Source: Hyphomonas sp.
GTDB lineage: Bacteria > Pseudomonadota > Alphaproteobacteria > Caulobacterales > Hyphomonadaceae
Direction of reading: 5' to 3'
Assembly (NCBI RefSeq): GCF_022844445.1
Contig: NZ_JALHLS010000016.1
Span: 1-64,000 of the forward strand
Length of the DNA stretch: 64,000 nucleotides
Shown here one piece after another: positions 50,767 to 59,249 of this stretch; position 1 is the stretch's first letter, and every line of letters starts with the position of its first letter. Below the pieces are notes generated by a model, which was not told where the DNA came from, did not search any database, and saw only the letters and a list, made by a program, of their open reading frames with translations. The translations under genes were made by a program, and so were the position numbers.

Positions 50767-51456
50767 ATGACAGATCCGGTCTCCCTTTCAGATAGCCTGC
50801 ATGCCTGCCTTATCGGCGATACCTGGGTCCTCCTGCAAACTGTCCAGGACCGGTACTTTGTTCTGACCGGACACCAGGCGCGCTGGTTTTCCGAGATTGC
50901 AGCCGGTACGCCGCGCGCCCTGTGCCCGCAGGCCGCCGCCTTCGAAGAGCGCCTTTGCGCGCGCGGCATCCTGCCGAGGCCGCTTCCGGCCGGTCACCAG
51001 ATCGCCGAACCCGGCGAAGCAGGGTCTTTCGAAAACCTCCCTGAGACGCCCGGCGCGCCCATCCGGTTGCAGGATGCCGCGTTGTTCACGCGCACCTTCC
51101 TCGCGCTTTGCCATCTCCAGGATCCGAAGCGGCGCAGGCTGGACCGCCTCCTCGCCTCGGCCAGGCGGTGGAAAGACGGCGCCAGAAGACGGCGGCGCGC
51201 GGAGACCGCGAATACAGCCTGTCTCACCCGCACTTTCCATGCGCTGACGCCCTGGTTCTTTTCATCGCATGACGCCTGCTTTTTCAGGAGCCTGATGCTG
51301 GTCAGGTTTCTCAGTCGGTACGGTATCGCCGCCGACTGGACCTTTGGCGTACGCGTCTCTCCCTTCCGCGCCCATTGCTGGGTCACCTGCGAGGGGTACC
51401 TGCTGACCGAGGACCGGGACAGCGTGGCCGGGTACCGGCCCATCCTGACTGTCTGA
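50767..51456 (+). CDS. lasso peptide biosynthesis B protein (fused B1-B2 leader peptidase)
   Basis: 229 aa. The N-terminal 80 or so residues are PqqD-like (leader recognition: SLHACLIGDTWVLLQTVQDRYFVLTGHQARWFSEIAAG). The C-terminal part is the transglutaminase-like protease of McjB type. Its catalytic residues are Cys171 in SHDACFFRSLMLVRFLSRYGIAADWTFGVR, His203 in FRAHCWVTCEG and Asp216 in LLTEDRD. Fused B proteins are usual in proteobacterial clusters. It removes the leader after Arg27 of the precursor. The ATG at 50767 was chosen by homology; its ribosome-binding site is weak. It starts 101 bp after the precursor. Confidence 0.93.
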   Translation: MTDPVSLSDSLHACLIGDTWVLLQTVQDRYFVLTGHQARWFSEIAAGTPRALCPQAAAFEERLCARGILPRPLPAGHQIAEPGEAGSFENLPETPGAPIRLQDAALFTRTFLALCHLQDPKRRRLDRLLASARRWKDGARRRRRAETANTACLTRTFHALTPWFFSSHDACFFRSLMLVRFLSRYGIAADWTFGVRVSPFRAHCWVTCEGYLLTEDRDSVAGYRPILTV

Positions 51457-51470
51457 GCAGGCTGGCCGCG

Positions 51471-53273
51471 ATGTCTGCTTTCATCGCCCTGATCTGGGAT
51501 CCCGAATGCCCCGAAGCGCTGGATGAGGCGCGCGGCCTCATCGAAGAGCCATCCCGGCAGCCGCCCATGACTTTCAGGTCGGATGTGGCCGGGCTTTACG
51601 TTGCCGATCTTTCCGCCCCGCTGGCGAGGGCGCAGCTCCTTGCGCTCGGCGGAGCCGGCGCGGTGTTCGGCCACCTGTTCACCCGTTCAGGGACGCTGCG
51701 GCCGGCCGCCTGTCTGCAACAGGTCCCGCCGGACGCCGCCGCCGCAATCCGCGCCTCGTCTGGCAGGCGCCTCCTGACGGATTTCTGGGGCAGTTATGTT
51801 GCCTTTGTCCGGCACGAAGACACGCTGACGGTCCTGGCTGACCCGGCCTCGTCCATCCCCTGCTTCTACACAAGGCGCGGGCGTGTCACCTGCGTCTTCT
51901 CGCACCTGGAGCGGTGCCCACGCGCCTGGCGGCGCGGGCTCAGTATCAACCGCGCCTTCGTTTCCCAGCTCCTTGCCTATGACAAGATCCAGAACGGCGC
52001 GGCAGGACTGAATGAGGTCCGCGAACTCCAGGCAGGTTTCTGCCTCGCGGTGTCGGGTTCGGGCTCCGAGGCGTGCCTCGCCTGGGATCCTCGCGAACTG
52101 GGGCGGCAACCGGACCGGCGTCCGGCAGCAGAGGCCGCTGATGAACTCAGGGCAACCCTCCGCTTCGTCGTGCAGAGCCATGCGCTGAGCCTGCCTAGCA
52201 CCGCGCTCAACCTGTCAGGCGGCCTCGATTCAGCAATCTTGGCGGCAATGCTGTCGGACGGCGGACAACCACTCGATGTTGAGGGCGTGCACTTCGTGCT
52301 GGGCGGCGGCGATCCGGCCGAGACCGAGTATGCCCGCTCCGTCGCCGCCGTCCTGGGCCTGCGCCTCATTGAACGGGCCGTCGACCCGGCGCGCGGCCTT
52401 CCGTCCCCGGAACAATATCCGCCGACGGCGCGTCCCTACCGGGACTTCCTTGGGCTGGCAGCGCCGGACGCCGGCGCCGCGCCGGGCGGGCGTGTTGTGT
52501 TCACCGGCCAGGGCGGCGACCATCTCTTTCTCGAGACACGCTCACCGCTCCTGTTTGCAGATTACCTGCGCCGCTGCGGACCTGGCAGAGAAACCCTGAG
52601 AGTCCTGCAGGACGCTGCGCGCCTGTCTGGTCTGTCGGTCTGGCAGGTCCTGCGGGAGGTCCTGCCTGTCGCGGCGCGCGGCGAGGAAGACGCGCGGGCG
52701 CGCCTCGCCGGCCTCACGGACCGGCAGACCCGCATCAACCGGCACGCACATGCCGGGCTCGACCCAGCCGAACTCCTTCCGGCCTGGGCCCGGCGCCCGG
52801 ACGGTGTCGCGCCGGCAAAGTTCCGCCAGATCATCAGCCTCGTCCACATGGCCCAGATCCGGAATGCGCTGCCGGCGACCGGCGCCGCGCCGCTTGTGCA
52901 CCCCCTGATGTCGCAGCCCTTGATCGAGCTCTGCCTCAGGCTGCCCGCCGATCTGCTTTGTACCGGGGGACGGCCGCGGGGACTGGCGCGCCTTGCGATG
53001 AAAGGCCTGCTCCCTGACGCCGTCCGCCTCAGGCAGTCCAAGGGAGACGCCTCCCGCTTCTTCGTCCAGCAGATCACCGCCAGCCAGGCCCTGATTTCAG
53101 AGACGCTCAGGGACGGGGAACTGGTCTCCAGCGGGTATGTGGAGCGTCAGGATATAGATGCCTGCCTCACGCCGGACGCCTACCGTACACAGACGTTCGG
53201 GCGGATGATCCTCGTCTACTATGTCATCGAGTGCTGGCTCAGGCGCTGGAGAACCGAACTGGGCGCCCGCTGA
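51471..53273 (+). CDS. lasso peptide isopeptide bond-forming cyclase (McjC-like)
   Basis: 600-aa asparagine-synthetase-like enzyme. It adenylates the Glu8 side chain and joins it to Gly1 of the core. The N-terminal glutaminase-like half (about residues 1-200) lacks the catalytic Cys. The ATP-pyrophosphatase motif is LSGGLDSAI with Ser249-Gly-Gly-Leu-Asp253-Ser. Further conserved parts are FTGQGGDHLF and APLVHPLMSQPLIELCLRLP. It starts 14 bp after the B gene. The stop lies 15 bp from the stop of the convergent isopeptidase gene. Confidence 0.94.
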   Translation: MSAFIALIWDPECPEALDEARGLIEEPSRQPPMTFRSDVAGLYVADLSAPLARAQLLALGGAGAVFGHLFTRSGTLRPAACLQQVPPDAAAAIRASSGRRLLTDFWGSYVAFVRHEDTLTVLADPASSIPCFYTRRGRVTCVFSHLERCPRAWRRGLSINRAFVSQLLAYDKIQNGAAGLNEVRELQAGFCLAVSGSGSEACLAWDPRELGRQPDRRPAAEAADELRATLRFVVQSHALSLPSTALNLSGGLDSAILAAMLSDGGQPLDVEGVHFVLGGGDPAETEYARSVAAVLGLRLIERAVDPARGLPSPEQYPPTARPYRDFLGLAAPDAGAAPGGRVVFTGQGGDHLFLETRSPLLFADYLRRCGPGRETLRVLQDAARLSGLSVWQVLREVLPVAARGEEDARARLAGLTDRQTRINRHAHAGLDPAELLPAWARRPDGVAPAKFRQIISLVHMAQIRNALPATGAAPLVHPLMSQPLIELCLRLPADLLCTGGRPRGLARLAMKGLLPDAVRLRQSKGDASRFFVQQITASQALISETLRDGELVSSGYVERQDIDACLTPDAYRTQTFGRMILVYYVIECWLRRWRTELGAR

Positions 53274-53288
53274 ACTGACCGCACGGCG

Positions 53289-55943
53289 TCAGTCAGGCGG
53301 CTGCTCCTGTTCAACGGGCGCAAGATCCATGTGTTCTTCGAGGAAGGCATCGATCCGCCTCCACAGGTCCCGGATATTGTCCGGAGAAGACAATCCGTGC
53401 CCCTCCCCCCAATAGCGCACATAGCGCGCTTCCTTGCCGGCGCGGTAGAGCGCGCCGAACATTTCGTCATACTGGCCCATGTCAAAGTAATCAAAGTCCG
53501 AGTGGACGAGGAAGACCGGCGCACGCACACGGGCCGCCTGCGCGACCGGGCTCGCGCGCACATAGAGTTCCGGCGCCACGAGGGGCGTGACCCCGAATCC
53601 GAACGGACAGAAGTGCGACGCGCCTTCGCCGAGGCATTCATAGCGCCACCGGTTGTCTCCGCCGTTCTGGTCGAGATGAAAGTAGCGCATCAGTCCGCGC
53701 GCGCCGAAATAGTGGCTGAAATAGTCCGCCCATCCATTCATCGAGAGGATGGCGGCCGGCCGGCCCGACTGGACGGCGGCAACCAGTGCAGCGATCCCGC
53801 CCTGGCTCGCGCCGTAGATGACGACCCGGTCCGCATCGGCGTACCCTTCCGCCGCCAGGGCGTCGATGGTCTGGTCGATGAGCGGGCCGAGACGGCCGAG
53901 CGGATCATCCGGCGACCGGGCAAGGTCAAGGGGCAATGGCGGGCGGACATAGATGAAGCCGCGCGCCGCCCAGATGTCACCGGCCAGCGCATCCGCCCCC
54001 GGCCTGTCGGTCATCGTCCGGCAATCGCCGCCCGTCCCGGTGGGGTAGAGCTCCATCAGGACCGGATAGCGCCGCGACGGCGTGAAGCCAGGCGGCAGCA
54101 GAAGGCAGGCTGATACCGGTCGCGGCGGGGCGCCCTCCTGGCCGGGCAGGACATAGTGCACCATCCGCGTCATCGGCGCGGCGACCGCATTGAGACGGGA
54201 ATTGATCCGCGCCAGGTCATCGCCCTGCCCGTCCCCCTGAAAGAGGACGAGCCGCGTCGCGGCCCCGTCCCGGAACGTCGCGAGCACGGCGTCTGCCGCG
54301 CGGGAGGCCGCCAGGACACGTCCGCCCGGCTTCGGCAGATCGTGCCGCCATCCCGGAAGAGGAACTGACCCGGGACCGACCTCTCCGACCGCGATGTCAT
54401 GGCCTCCTGCGTCCTGCAGGACCAGAAGCGGCGCAGGCGTCAGGACGCGCCGGGTCAGCCGCGGCATGGGAAAGGCCTCGCGGGACCAGGCATGCTCCGC
54501 ATCCGGACGATAGTCCGCAAGCCGGGCTGATCCGGCAGGCGAAAGGTCGAAGCGTGCCGGGAGCGTTCCCGGCATCAGCCGGTAGGCCGCGTCCTCCGAA
54601 AGGGCGACCACAGACGCACCGGTTTCCGCAACCAGCTCTGCCCGCGGCATCGGGACCCCCGAGGAAAGGCTTGCTGCGGCGCGGCCCGGCCGGAGCAGGA
54701 ACCAGCCCGCTGAGCCGGCCGGCGCCGCCGCGCCGTGAACGATCAGCCCGGCCTCCAGCAGGACCGCGCGGGCAGGCCCGGGCCACCAGCGGAAGGCGGG
54801 GTCGGCGATGCCCGGCGTAGACTGGAATGGGCTGGTCGTCGCCGCGACAGGCCGGAGCGTGTCCCTGTCGAAAACGAAAAACTGCCCCGCTTCCGGCGCC
54901 TCGTCCCGGCTCCAGCCGAAGACGGCAAACGCACCGGAATCCGCGCGCCAGGTAAAGGATCCCGGATCGACATGGAACGGCGCGTCGAGTTCAGAGAGCG
55001 TACCGGTGCCCAGATCGAGCATCCGGAGCGCATACCGCCGGTCAAAGATCGGATGGGTCTCACGTGCCACCGGCCCCGCCTCTGATGGCGGGCGCGCCCG
55101 CTCCGAGACACGCGCCGTGAGCAGGAAGCGGCGATCCGGCGACGCGAGCGCCCCGGCATGGCGTCCGGACGCCAGGATCCGGACTGTACCGGTCGAGAGA
55201 TCAAACGCCGCGAGCGCGCCTTCCGCCACTTCGTCCGAGCGGTCGCCGGAGGTGCTAAGGACTTCCGACGCCGTCACGCCCCTGCCCGCCCAGGCCGCGG
55301 TCCAGGCCTCCCAGAGAAAGGTCCCGGCGGCGCCGCGACTGCGCATCTCGGAACCGGGCTGGTCGGGCCGGCGCACCGGCATCACAAACGTCGTCTCCGA
55401 GACCCATTCCAGCCGCTCATTCCATTGCAGGCCGGCAGCATACCGATCGCGAATGTCCGGCATCGGATCAAACCGGACACAGTCATCAGCGCCCAGCCGG
55501 CAGGCGGCGAGCCGCAGCCTGCCCCTCCGATGCTCCATGACAACTACGCGCGTGCTGTCCGGGGACATCCCGAACAGGAAATTGGTCACTGCCGGGTCGA
55601 GGCCGGGCTGCAGCCGGGGCGGGCCGGCCGCCTTGAGGTCCTTCAGCCAGAGCTGGTGTCCGCTGAGGCCGCTGGCCCGCATCCAGTAAGAATAGTCCGA
55701 CAGGGACGCATAGGGTGGCACAAGGTTATAGGCGAGCCACCGGCCATCCGGCGAGAATTCCGCCCGCCCGATATACTCCGCCGACAGAGCATCCTCGACA
55801 GTCGCCGGCCGCTTTACCTGCGCCTCTACCGCCGGAATGACCGCCGCGCACCCTTGCACCAGGAGGAGAAGGACGCAGGCCGCCCTTGCCGGGAGCGACC
55901 GGAAGGTTTGCCTGGCAGCGCGTTGGTGCAAGGGCGGGTGCAT
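53289..55943 (-). CDS. lasso peptide isopeptidase (S9 prolyl-oligopeptidase family)
   Basis: 884-aa exported hydrolase expected to open the macrolactam of the cognate lasso peptide, as AtxE2 does for astexins. The N-terminal signal sequence with VQGC may be a lipobox; otherwise cleavage follows VEA. A beta-propeller covers about residues 60-600. The alpha/beta-hydrolase domain has Ser713 in YGASQGGIAA, Asp818 in HSDFDYFDMGQ and His849 in GEGHGLSSP, in catalytic order. The gene lies 7 bp after the TonB receptor stop, so import and linearisation are co-expressed. The start at 55943 has no strong Shine-Dalgarno and may depend on coupling. Confidence 0.92.
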   Translation of the reverse strand: MHPPLHQRAARQTFRSLPARAACVLLLLVQGCAAVIPAVEAQVKRPATVEDALSAEYIGRAEFSPDGRWLAYNLVPPYASLSDYSYWMRASGLSGHQLWLKDLKAAGPPRLQPGLDPAVTNFLFGMSPDSTRVVVMEHRRGRLRLAACRLGADDCVRFDPMPDIRDRYAAGLQWNERLEWVSETTFVMPVRRPDQPGSEMRSRGAAGTFLWEAWTAAWAGRGVTASEVLSTSGDRSDEVAEGALAAFDLSTGTVRILASGRHAGALASPDRRFLLTARVSERARPPSEAGPVARETHPIFDRRYALRMLDLGTGTLSELDAPFHVDPGSFTWRADSGAFAVFGWSRDEAPEAGQFFVFDRDTLRPVAATTSPFQSTPGIADPAFRWWPGPARAVLLEAGLIVHGAAAPAGSAGWFLLRPGRAAASLSSGVPMPRAELVAETGASVVALSEDAAYRLMPGTLPARFDLSPAGSARLADYRPDAEHAWSREAFPMPRLTRRVLTPAPLLVLQDAGGHDIAVGEVGPGSVPLPGWRHDLPKPGGRVLAASRAADAVLATFRDGAATRLVLFQGDGQGDDLARINSRLNAVAAPMTRMVHYVLPGQEGAPPRPVSACLLLPPGFTPSRRYPVLMELYPTGTGGDCRTMTDRPGADALAGDIWAARGFIYVRPPLPLDLARSPDDPLGRLGPLIDQTIDALAAEGYADADRVVIYGASQGGIAALVAAVQSGRPAAILSMNGWADYFSHYFGARGLMRYFHLDQNGGDNRWRYECLGEGASHFCPFGFGVTPLVAPELYVRASPVAQAARVRAPVFLVHSDFDYFDMGQYDEMFGALYRAGKEARYVRYWGEGHGLSSPDNIRDLWRRIDAFLEEHMDLAPVEQEQPPD

Positions 55944-55950
55944 GGCGCGA

Positions 55951-58698
55951 TCAGAAAGACTTGCGGATGTCGAACGCGATGAACCGGCCGAGCGGCGAGG
56001 CGTTTGCCGGATCATAACCCGTGATCCCGGGCCCCGTCTGGGGCGGCGTCGCCGGCGGCGCGCGGTCGAAGAGGTTCTGGGCTGACAGGCCGATGACCGT
56101 ATCGCTGAGCCATCCGGCGCCCGGCCCGAACCGGTAGGACAGCGCAAGGTCGAGCGTTGTCCAGGACCCGATCGGACGCGCCGCTTGGGTACTGTCGGTG
56201 GCATAGCTGTCGACATAGTTGGCAAACAGCGTGCCACTGAACGCGCCGCGGGCGAGCCCGAGCTGCCCGCGCAGGTGCAGGTCGACGGGATTGAACAGCG
56301 TGTTGAGGGTATCGACCGTCGGCGTCGTGTCAGAGGCCCGGCGGCTGAAGTCCAGGATGTAACTGGCATTGAGCCTGGCTGTCAGCTGCCCGACATCGGC
56401 ATCCATCTCATAGGCCGCCTCGACATCCAGACCGCGCGTCTCGGTCGAGGCAAGGTTGCGCGTCAGCGAGACATTGTTGATGAAGCCGATATTCTGGATC
56501 GCCGTGGCGCCGCCGGCAAACGTCACGGGCCGGTTGAGCGAAGCCAGAACCGCATTGATTTGATCCGCATCCGGAAAGAAGATCACTGTGCCTTCCGGGA
56601 AGAGGCCTGGATTGGCAAAGGCGAAGCCCGGCGCAAAGTTCGCATTGAGATTGCCCGGGACCGGCGTGACACCGAGCCGGTCCTCGAAACGGATATCGTA
56701 ATAGTTCCCGCTGAACTTCAGATCATGACGACCGGCAACATGGTCCAGATCGAACCCGGCCGTGAACGTGCGGGAGGTCTCCGGTCCGAGATTGGCCGCG
56801 GTGCCTGCCGTGATCAGGTAGTTGACGCCCGCCAGTGACGGGGCCGGCAGCGGAATGTTGAGGAGTCCGCGGATGAAATCATACGGAAGCACACCGACGC
56901 CCCGGTCCAGCGCGCCGGACTGGCCGAGCTTTGGCGGCGCAAAGGATGTACTGTAGGAGGACCGGATCTTCAGGTTCTCGACCGGCGCCCAGAGGATCCC
57001 GGCTTTCGGATTGGTCGTGGTCCCGAAATCGGAATAGTCGTCATACCGGCCCGACAGGTTCACTTCGAGACGGCGGATCCCGGGCACGGCATTGTGTTCG
57101 GAAATGACCGGGACATGGATCTCGCCGAAGAGGGCCGCAACGTCTCGCTCGCCGTCCCGCAGGACCGGCATACCGACCTGGCGGGACTCTAAGGTCTCAT
57201 TGCGGAACTGGCCCCCGACCGCGGCCCGGACAGACCCCGCCGGCAGGTCGAACAGATCACCATTGGCGACCAGCCCGGCCGACCAGAGCGCGGAGTCCGT
57301 CAGGACCCGGACGGGTACGCCTAGCGCCGGCCGGACAACCTGCTGGAACTGGTCACTGCTGATTTCGCTATAGCCGCCTTCAAAGGCCAGACCCCAGCGA
57401 TCACTGAGCACGTAGTCCGCCACGAGGCTGGCCGCGAGACTTTCCGATCCGATCTCGTTGTCAGCCACTGTTGTCGTGTTGGCGATCCCCACCGTGGAAT
57501 TTCTCACGTCGCGGTCGGCATAAAGCGCAGTGGCAGACAGCTTCAGCCGGCTGCCGAACTGCTGGCTGCCGGACACGATGAGGCTGCTGCGCGTCTGCTC
57601 GGGCAGCAGGTTGATCGCGTCGGCAACCGTGATCGCGCCGCCGTTCACAAGGGTCGGCGCAGCAATACCCGGGCGGTCAGACAGTCCCAGACTGTCGCGG
57701 TCCTGGTATTCATAGGTCGCCATCAGGTTGCCGCCGGACCAGGCGCCGCCGAGCGTCTGGCTAAGCCGTGTTTCGGCATGATCGCCCTCGGTCACGGATC
57801 CGTAGCGCAAGGAAGTTTCCGCGCCTTCGAAATCTTCCCGCAGGATGAGGTTGACGACTCCGGCGACCGCATCACCGCCATAGATCGAGGAGGCGCCGTC
57901 GGTCAGGACTTCGATCCGGTCGATGGCGGTTGCGGGGATCATCGACAGATCCACGAAGTCCCCGATGGTCGAGGTGGGGGCAAGACGCCCGCCGTTCACC
58001 AGGGTCAGCGTCGCGCCGGTACCGAGCCCGCGCAGGTTGGCACCCGTCGCATAGGTATTGTTGCGCTGCGAGTTGCCGTCATCGGGCAGGCCACGGGTGG
58101 TGAACTCTGTCGATCCGCCGCCGAAATTCTGCGGCAAGGTGCGCAGGAACTGTTCGGTCGTGGTCACGCCTGAACCGAGGATGTCATCGCGCGTGAACAC
58201 CTGCAGCGGCGAACTTTCCGGCGCGATCCCGCGCAGGCGTGTGCCGGTCACGGTGACCCGGTCAATCCGCAGGTCCGCCTCCTCGTGCCTGCGCACTTCA
58301 TCTCCGTCGGAGGGCCGGTGCGGCACGGTCCGGGATACCTCATCCGGTTCGGGCGCGCTTGCCGGTGCCTCGATCCGCAACACGCCGCCTCTTCCCTGCG
58401 TAACCTTCAGGCCGCTTCCCGCCAGCGCGGCGCGAACGGCCGCCCCGCCCGCATACCGGCCTGCCAGAGCCGGCGCCATACGGCCGGCGACGAGGTCTTC
58501 AGAGAAAATGATGGGTGTTCCCGTCCGCAGGCTGATGGTCCGGAGCGTGTCGCCCAGCGGTCCGGCGTCAATCTGCACGTCCGCCGTGTCGGCGTCCCTG
58601 GCCGGCTCCGCTGACGCAGCCTGCAGGCCGGCGCAGATGACCGCCGCAATCACGGCCGCGCTCACCCGTCGGTACTTCTGATAATCCGTGAACCCCAT
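55951..58698 (-). CDS. TonB-dependent receptor with N-terminal STN signalling domain (lasso cluster)
   Basis: 915-aa outer-membrane receptor. It has a signal peptide (about 1-30), then a secretin/TonB short N-terminal domain (VQIDAGPLGDTLRTISLRTGTPIIFSEDLVAGRMAPALAGRYAGGAAVRAALAGSGLKV). The plug follows (ILGSGVTTTEQFLRTLPQNFGGGSTEFTTRGLPDDGN, NLRGLGTGATLTLVNGGRLAPT, IDRIEVLTDGASSIYGGDAVAGVVNLILRED), then a barrel ending AFDIRKSF. GGAGG lies before the ATG. Co-expressed with the isopeptidase, it probably imports the cluster's own lasso peptide or a related one. No sigma/anti-sigma pair is adjacent. Confidence 0.93.
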   Translation of the reverse strand: MGFTDYQKYRRVSAAVIAAVICAGLQAASAEPARDADTADVQIDAGPLGDTLRTISLRTGTPIIFSEDLVAGRMAPALAGRYAGGAAVRAALAGSGLKVTQGRGGVLRIEAPASAPEPDEVSRTVPHRPSDGDEVRRHEEADLRIDRVTVTGTRLRGIAPESSPLQVFTRDDILGSGVTTTEQFLRTLPQNFGGGSTEFTTRGLPDDGNSQRNNTYATGANLRGLGTGATLTLVNGGRLAPTSTIGDFVDLSMIPATAIDRIEVLTDGASSIYGGDAVAGVVNLILREDFEGAETSLRYGSVTEGDHAETRLSQTLGGAWSGGNLMATYEYQDRDSLGLSDRPGIAAPTLVNGGAITVADAINLLPEQTRSSLIVSGSQQFGSRLKLSATALYADRDVRNSTVGIANTTTVADNEIGSESLAASLVADYVLSDRWGLAFEGGYSEISSDQFQQVVRPALGVPVRVLTDSALWSAGLVANGDLFDLPAGSVRAAVGGQFRNETLESRQVGMPVLRDGERDVAALFGEIHVPVISEHNAVPGIRRLEVNLSGRYDDYSDFGTTTNPKAGILWAPVENLKIRSSYSTSFAPPKLGQSGALDRGVGVLPYDFIRGLLNIPLPAPSLAGVNYLITAGTAANLGPETSRTFTAGFDLDHVAGRHDLKFSGNYYDIRFEDRLGVTPVPGNLNANFAPGFAFANPGLFPEGTVIFFPDADQINAVLASLNRPVTFAGGATAIQNIGFINNVSLTRNLASTETRGLDVEAAYEMDADVGQLTARLNASYILDFSRRASDTTPTVDTLNTLFNPVDLHLRGQLGLARGAFSGTLFANYVDSYATDSTQAARPIGSWTTLDLALSYRFGPGAGWLSDTVIGLSAQNLFDRAPPATPPQTGPGITGYDPANASPLGRFIAFDIRKSF

Positions 58699-58762
58699 AT
58701 TGCCCTCCGCATGTGCCCTGCGCCATCAGCAGCGCAGGTTTCGGGGAGAACAACGGACGAGG

Positions 58763-58778
58763 GTCGCAATTCGTAACC
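58763..58778 (-). promoter_or_regulatory. 16-bp motif GTCGCAATTCGTAACC (copy 2, lasso receptor promoter)
   Basis: It differs at one base from the copy in the XRE promoter and lies on the same strand relative to its gene, 65-80 bp upstream of the receptor start codon. Best read as an operator for the XRE protein; an unusual promoter element is the alternative. Confidence 0.6.
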
Positions 58779-59191
58779 TCTTGCAGACTTGAAAAGGAAT
58801 GCAGGGCTATGGAAAAAAGTGCGTGCTGAGACCGCCTGCGCTGAGCGTCCTGCACGCCGCCCTCATTCTGAAAGACAGGACTGTTCAGGCAAATGCTTGC
58901 TAACTGGCCTCGACTACAGTGCCCCCCCCTCGAGACCGAACGCCGTGAACCGGGTGATCGATCAGCCGCTCGGGGAAGAGATTTCCGGGGTTGCCGCCTG
59001 ATCGAGACCCAACGAACCGTCTACGTTCAGCTGATTGCACAGCGGATCGACGCGGCATACGTCGGCGCACCTGAACGGGTCGTCGCTGCAGCGATGCGAG
59101 ATTGCCCGCGCCATCAGAACGAGGCTTCGAAACCGCGTTCTCTGCTGCGCGTTCTCCTGGCGAATTTGTGGCGCTGCAGCAACCCCGAGCG

Positions 59192-59234
59192 ATACGCGTT
59201 CGCGTATAAAGTGATCCAATACGCGAACGCGTAT
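59192..59234. repeat. two tandem ATACGCG-NN-CGCGTAT dyads
   Basis: Copies at 59192-59207 (centre TT) and 59219-59234 (centre AA), 27 bp apart start to start, each followed by AAAG. They lie just past the stop of the EAL gene. They may be operator sites or part of a structured 3' end; no nearby gene clearly owns them. Confidence 0.6.
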
Positions 59235-59249
59235 AAAGCCTGCCGCAGC

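Larger units (their letters stand above)
58699..59249. other. 551-bp intergenic region: receptor promoter and tandem dyads
   Basis: It contains the receptor/isopeptidase promoter with the shared 16-bp motif (58763-58778), an eight-C run near 58922, and two tandem palindrome-like repeats at 59192-59234. No protein-coding frame here has natural composition or a ribosome-binding site. Confidence 0.5.

Noticed and set aside
55944..56369. N-terminal extension of the isopeptidase frame
   Set aside because: It lies within the TonB receptor gene and has Ser/Arg/Pro-rich text; the signal peptide starts at the ATG at 55943.
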